Positions 60,001-64,000 of a DNA stretch of 64,000 nt are shown here, one piece after another. How positions within the stretch are numbered: position 1 is the first letter of the stretch; each line of letters begins with the position of its first letter. The stretch comes from Turritopsis dohrnii (taxonomy: Eukaryota; Cnidaria; Hydrozoa; Anthoathecata; Oceaniidae). Both the position numbers and the translations under genes were made by a program. The DNA lies in NCBI GenBank assembly GCA_027922465.2, contig BQMF02000047.1, forward strand, positions 744,001 to 808,000. The letters are read 5' to 3'. Below the pieces are notes generated by a model, which saw only the letters and a program-made list of their open reading frames with translations, searched no databases and was not told the DNA's origin.

Positions 60001-62290
60001 TTTTTGGCATTTTTTAGAAGGAAGCAAATAGGAAAAAGAAGGTTTTTAACATAAAAGAAAAACGTGGAAGCAAGTCATTTATTCCCTGAACAGTTAATAC
60101 ACTCCACCATTTGAGAGAATTAAAAAAAACATTGCTGATATACCTTCCCCACTCAATGCCAATAACGTTGTTGACAAACGAGGTACCCTTTAAATAAAAC
60201 CAAACAATGTGATATCAAGAAATTAACTCGAAGGACATAGAAAATCACAAAACCTTAAACAGCCAAATGAAGTTTCATTATGAGAATGAATAATGGTAAA
60301 AGATGACAAATTGTTTCTACCTCATCAACAGTTTTCAACTCAATTGAAGAAACTCCCATTTTCGTGATTTTGTATGACTTTTCTGGGAGTGCTACTCTTA
60401 TTTCTAGGGGCTAAGCAAAAAAACAAGGCAATAAACGATAATATCAACACTCAACAAGAGACAATTTTCACAATTTTCAGATAATAGGAAAAACCATAAC
60501 AAAGATAATTTCAAAAAGTTTAAAAATAAGTTATATAATTTCAATAAGTTTACAAACCACATATGCAGCTTCGCAAGCACCCAAAACTGATATAAGCAAA
60601 GCATCTTGGTACTTTGGAGAGGTCCTTTGATCTTCAGAACTGTAAACAACCACCAGTGGTGCTTGCTTTCCTGATTTCAAGGCACTACAAAAGTATTACA
60701 GACTTACTTCAACCTTGCGTAACATCTTAGTTCTTGCGAATTTCTCACACAACATTAAGATCTTACCGTTTCATGCCAGCAATAGCAGCTTCTTCATAAC
60801 GCCGTACATCATCATAATCACGGTTAATAGGGCCTGTGGGAGACCAGACCTATGACACAACATTCCGTTTGACATCAAACTAAAAAGCTGGAGCAGCAAA
60901 CAGTTTTAACAAAAATGACTTACCATTAAATTGGGAGATTTATCCTTAATAAACCGTGTTTGAACATTTTGCAGCACATTTCTGTCAAACTATGAAAAAT
61001 CAGTACTTAGAAATCATCATAGATTAATTTTGTATTCCACTCCTCTTGCTGATACAAATGAGCATATTCTAACTTTATATCCCATCAAACAAATATTTTG
61101 TAATGGGCATGCAATAAAAAACATTTAGGTTATCATGTCAATTTCATGCCAGCAATTTAGATTGGATAATCCAATAATTTTTAGTGCTTTGAAATTTTCC
61201 ACAGTCCATAGAAGGTCCTTGATTAGTATTACACAAAAAGACTTCATGCATGAAAAATCTGAATTTTTATTGGAGGGAAACACTTAGGCTTGATGTATTT
61301 TGACTATAGAAAAAAATTTTTTACTGTAATAGATTCAGTTCTTTGTTTTCTATAAAATGTGTTACACTCATCAAAAACTAATTTTCCAGACAATAGGGAA
61401 ACACCTTTATTATCTCAGATTTCATATTGACTTTGCAAAGTGATATTTTCAAGAATGTAAACAATGTATTATAAACAATATAAATTTGCTGGCATGTCTA
61501 ATTGCACGATTTTAATTAAAGTAGCTTGTTGTAAGTTAGAGAATGTATCACACAAAGATTTGGCTGTAGAATATGCTGAAGTTGCTTCTCTGCTTTTGCG
61601 AGAAGAAACGGAAGAAAGAGGCTGACCTCTACAATGTTTTATGACAATCAATAATTTGTACCCTATAGTGATTAGATTGAAAAAGATAATGTGGTAAAAA
61701 TGACCTTTGAATGAGGTAAAAGATTTTATACAACTGAAAAAATTACTAGTTAGCAGATTTGATTAGAGAAAGCTTTACTTTACTATTGACTGAAAAAAAC
61801 CCCAAAAAACAGAAACCTACAGTTAAAAGGCAATAAATCAAAGAACAATTATATCGAAGGCTTTGCTTTTAGTTTTGTTGTCTGCCAAGTTTCAAATAAT
61901 GGGTAAGTGGAAAGTTTTCTTATATGTGTATTCATCAATTTTATAAGATATTCCTTTATATAAACTAAAAAACATCCTTGTTGACAGTTTGTTTCAGATT
62001 TCTTATGCATTGTTAGGTGTCCCTAAGTCACTCACAACTGTGTCACTGCCATGCTGAATCTCATCTGCTAATGTTGAAATTTTGGAACCCTGTGTATTTT
62101 GCAAGTTAGTTACAACAGTACTTACCTCAGCTTGCTCATTAAGTTCATCCAAAAATGGTTTAACAAAGGTTGGAAAGCAAGAACTTGTTAAATTTTCACC
62201 GATACAAACAATTACATCAAATTCTTCTATATCAGAAGTGACATATTCAATATCGTAACCCAAGACACCATTTGAACATGTAGAGCCCAT
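57024..62290 (-). CDS. M17 leucyl aminopeptidase (W07G4.4-type), 17 exons
   Basis: Exons (minus order): 62290-62126, 60989-60924, 60849-60767, 60684-60558, 60410-60321, 60187-60144, 59906-59807, 59443-59368, 59195-59110, 58692-58628, 58556-58517, 58443-58368, 58290-58088, 58006-57949, 57562-57513, 57357-57226, 57152-57024; 1590 nt, 529 residues. It is a metallo-aminopeptidase removing N-terminal residues from peptides, normally a cytosolic hexamer with two metal ions. All metal and catalytic residues of the family are visible: K279 in VGK, D284 in YDTGG, K291, D302 in HRDKCGA, and D362, E364, R366 in NTDAEGR. The motif SPTGPINRDYDDVRR and the ending SHLEIAASMGPFPGIPAAAP match the C. elegans W07G4.4 branch rather than LAP3 or NPEPL1. 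Exon 1 to exon 2 is the least certain join. A splice-acceptor-like TTTTTTCATAG lies 19 bases before the ATG. Confidence 0.93.
60990..62125 (-). other. Aminopeptidase intron 1
   Basis: About 1.1 kb, no supported exon. The frames at 61469-61651 and elsewhere show no resemblance to the family. Confidence 0.55.
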
Positions 62291-62594
62291 AGCTGAGTTG
62301 ACTTAAAATCTATGAAAAAATATTTATATTCAAATTACAAATGAAACAATAAAAAATGACATATATTGACAAATATGTTTTGGTATTTGGTGAAACTATG
62401 GTGGAGAAAATATAAAATTATCTAAATTGAAAAAAAAACTTCTTTTGGAACATTCTTTGTGACCGATACTTAGGATCTAATATACATAGTGCTCTTAAGA
62501 AATCAAGCATTTTGTTCATGATTTAAACATCAAAAGTTTCTTTTAAGGAAGAAAATCGAGTCTTAATCTAAAATCTAGGATATGAAATACAATA

Positions 62595-62690
62595 GATAAC
62601 CTTTCAGAAGGGGCACTCATTTGAGGGGGAGGGGGGCACATTCAAGCCATGATGCTCATTACAAAAATGGAAAGTAGGTAACATTTTCCA
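62595..62690. repeat. Terminal region of the pogo/Tigger-like element
   Basis: CCTTTCAGAAGGGGCACTCA with CATTCAAGCC and GCTCATTACAAAAATGG match the block at 9931-10010. Confidence 0.55.
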
Positions 62691-63646
62691 CAAAAAAACA
62701 AAATACAAAGAGAAAAAAATTCTTAAATTCTACATATTCCTCAGAAACCTTAGTTTTAAATGGTTTATTCCATGACACGTCAGGAGCTTGAACATATTTC
62801 GTACAGCCTCCAAGAATAAGCAGACTTTCGATTTTCTTTTGCTTTAATTTTTTTGTCGACAGAAGCCTCCATATGGCATTGCTAGGTGTCCTAAACAAGC
62901 AGGCGCTTAGAAAATGATAAAAATCCCAAAACCTTTTGAACAAATTCATTTGTTAAAGGTGTATTCATCCAGCCATTTTCAAATGATGTGACAAAACACT
63001 TTCCATGGAACTCTTCGTTTAACTGACTGACTTCACTCTTTGCACCTTTGAAGATGATAAATGGCTTCATCTTTTGACCATCTTGGCGGTCAAGCACACT
63101 GATACACATGCCTTCTCATGACCAGTCGATTTTAACACAACATCTTGACTCCCATTTTTTGTAACGGTTGTTGTTCTGACCATGTCTTACCAAACAGGGG
63201 TTTCATCCATGGCGTAGATTTGAGAAGGTTCGAAATTGAACTTCATTTGTAACCTCCTTGCATGAATAAAGTACAAAACAAGTTTTCCTATAAGTTGTTC
63301 AGGGTCATTCTGAGCTATGGAAGTGCATCGTCTTAGAGAAAGTCTTTGTCTACGTACAAAGTTACGTAACCACCCACCCCTTGCTACAAATGATTCTGAT
63401 GTTTCAGATGATGCTTGTGTTGAATCAAATTTAATTTTTTCATGAGTATGCAAGAAACTCTTAAGTTTTTTTCACGGCGATTGTAAGTCCACTCAGGAAC
63501 TTTCCATTCACAAATGCGCCGTACATCAACGTTAAAGGAGAATTAACGCCAGAAGGGGTAGGACTGAGTGATCTGGAGAGACAATTTCGTATTTTTCCTT
63601 TCCTGATCCTGTGAAAGAGAAATGTTGTGCTCATCAAAGATGGCAA
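62659..63646 (-). pseudogene. pogo/Tigger-like DDE transposase, decayed
   Basis: Minus-strand pieces in order: 63453-63187 has ESFVARGGWLRNFVRRQRLS, DPEQLIGKLVLYFIHARRL and the first catalytic Asp in AMDETPVW; 63109-62891 has KMKPFIIFKGAKSEVSQLNE, FENGWMNTPLTNEFVQKV and LSFSKRLLV; 62949-62659 has LILGGCTKYVQAPDVSWNKP. This order is that of DDE_1 superfamily transposases with CENP-B-type HTH. A TAA directly follows the DETPVW block (63184-63186), and at least one frameshift lies near 63110, so it is inactive. N-terminal HTH coding is eroded. Confidence 0.85.
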
Positions 63647-63659
63647 TATTAATATTGGG

Positions 63660-64000
63660 ACTGGCTTTACTATAAAAACTCATTTTAAAAGGCACAAATA
63701 AATATACAGTTTATAGAAACCATGCATTAGTTTTGATTTTCCACTTTTGAATGATCTTTGAGCATCATATAAAAATATTTCATATCACAAAAGAAGAATT
63801 TTATGATATACATACTTTGTTATTTATTTCTTTCATCACAGAAATTTGTTTCTAAATCTGCAATAACAAATGAAAGCTATTTTGAGGACAGATTTGTTCA
63901 ACATCAAGACCTCAAAGTCTTTATCAGATGTTATGCAGTTTATATTTCGAAGTTGGAATATTTTGAACTTTCTGTATTGCGCGTTCACAAACAGAAAACA
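63660..64000. other. Window end, no feature recognised
   Basis: AT-rich; may include the 5' portion and terminal repeat of the transposon, which cannot be delimited here. Confidence 0.3.

Overview
This is an AT-rich nuclear window from an invertebrate animal. The reasons are many phase-consistent GT-AG introns, metazoan gene families (LATS/Warts kinase, CAF-1 p60, MSL1, PIF1, a W07G4.4-type M17 aminopeptidase) and a dense mix of retro- and DNA-transposon relics. I cannot place the phylum from the sequence alone. A cnidarian or another SL-trans-splicing invertebrate would fit, because several start codons sit just downstream of splice-acceptor-like sites with no upstream exon in view, but this is inference.

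Layout: 0.57-9.1 kb, LATS kinase (+, 3 coding exons); 9.1-15.3 kb, intergenic with transposon relics; 15.3-21.2 kb, CHAF1B/CAF-1 p60 (+, 15 exons); 21.2-22.9 kb, repeats including a LINE 3' end; 22.9-27.8 kb, a single-pass receptor with a SUEL lectin ectodomain (-, 3 exons); 29.2-30.5 kb, a DNAJB1-type HSP40 (-, 3 exons) with a heat-shock element upstream; 32.0-35.8 kb, a decayed Ty3/gypsy element whose 3' LTR abuts an inverted LTR-gag piece; 38.0-38.8 kb, a 168-bp minisatellite; 40.2-41.3 kb, MSL1 (+, one coding exon); 41.7-50.9 kb, PIF1-type helicase (+, 14 exons) carrying one in-frame TGA; 54.5-56 kb, hAT remnant; 57.0-62.3 kb, M17 aminopeptidase (-, 17 exons); 62.6-63.7 kb, decayed pogo/Tigger-like transposase.

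The exon chains given here were built by hand by matching GT/AG sites and phases. CHAF1B, the SUEL receptor, DNAJB, PIF1 and the aminopeptidase each sum to an exact multiple of three. Two genes concern chromatin and replication (CHAF1B and PIF1), MSL1 is a histone-acetyltransferase scaffold, and LATS is the Hippo kinase. I see no operon-like functional cluster and no clearly new multi-gene system. The most interesting observations are the four-fold repeated ASF1-binding-like motif in CHAF1B, the single TGA in an otherwise intact PIF1, the short 3-exon lectin receptor, and several clean foldback/MITE elements.
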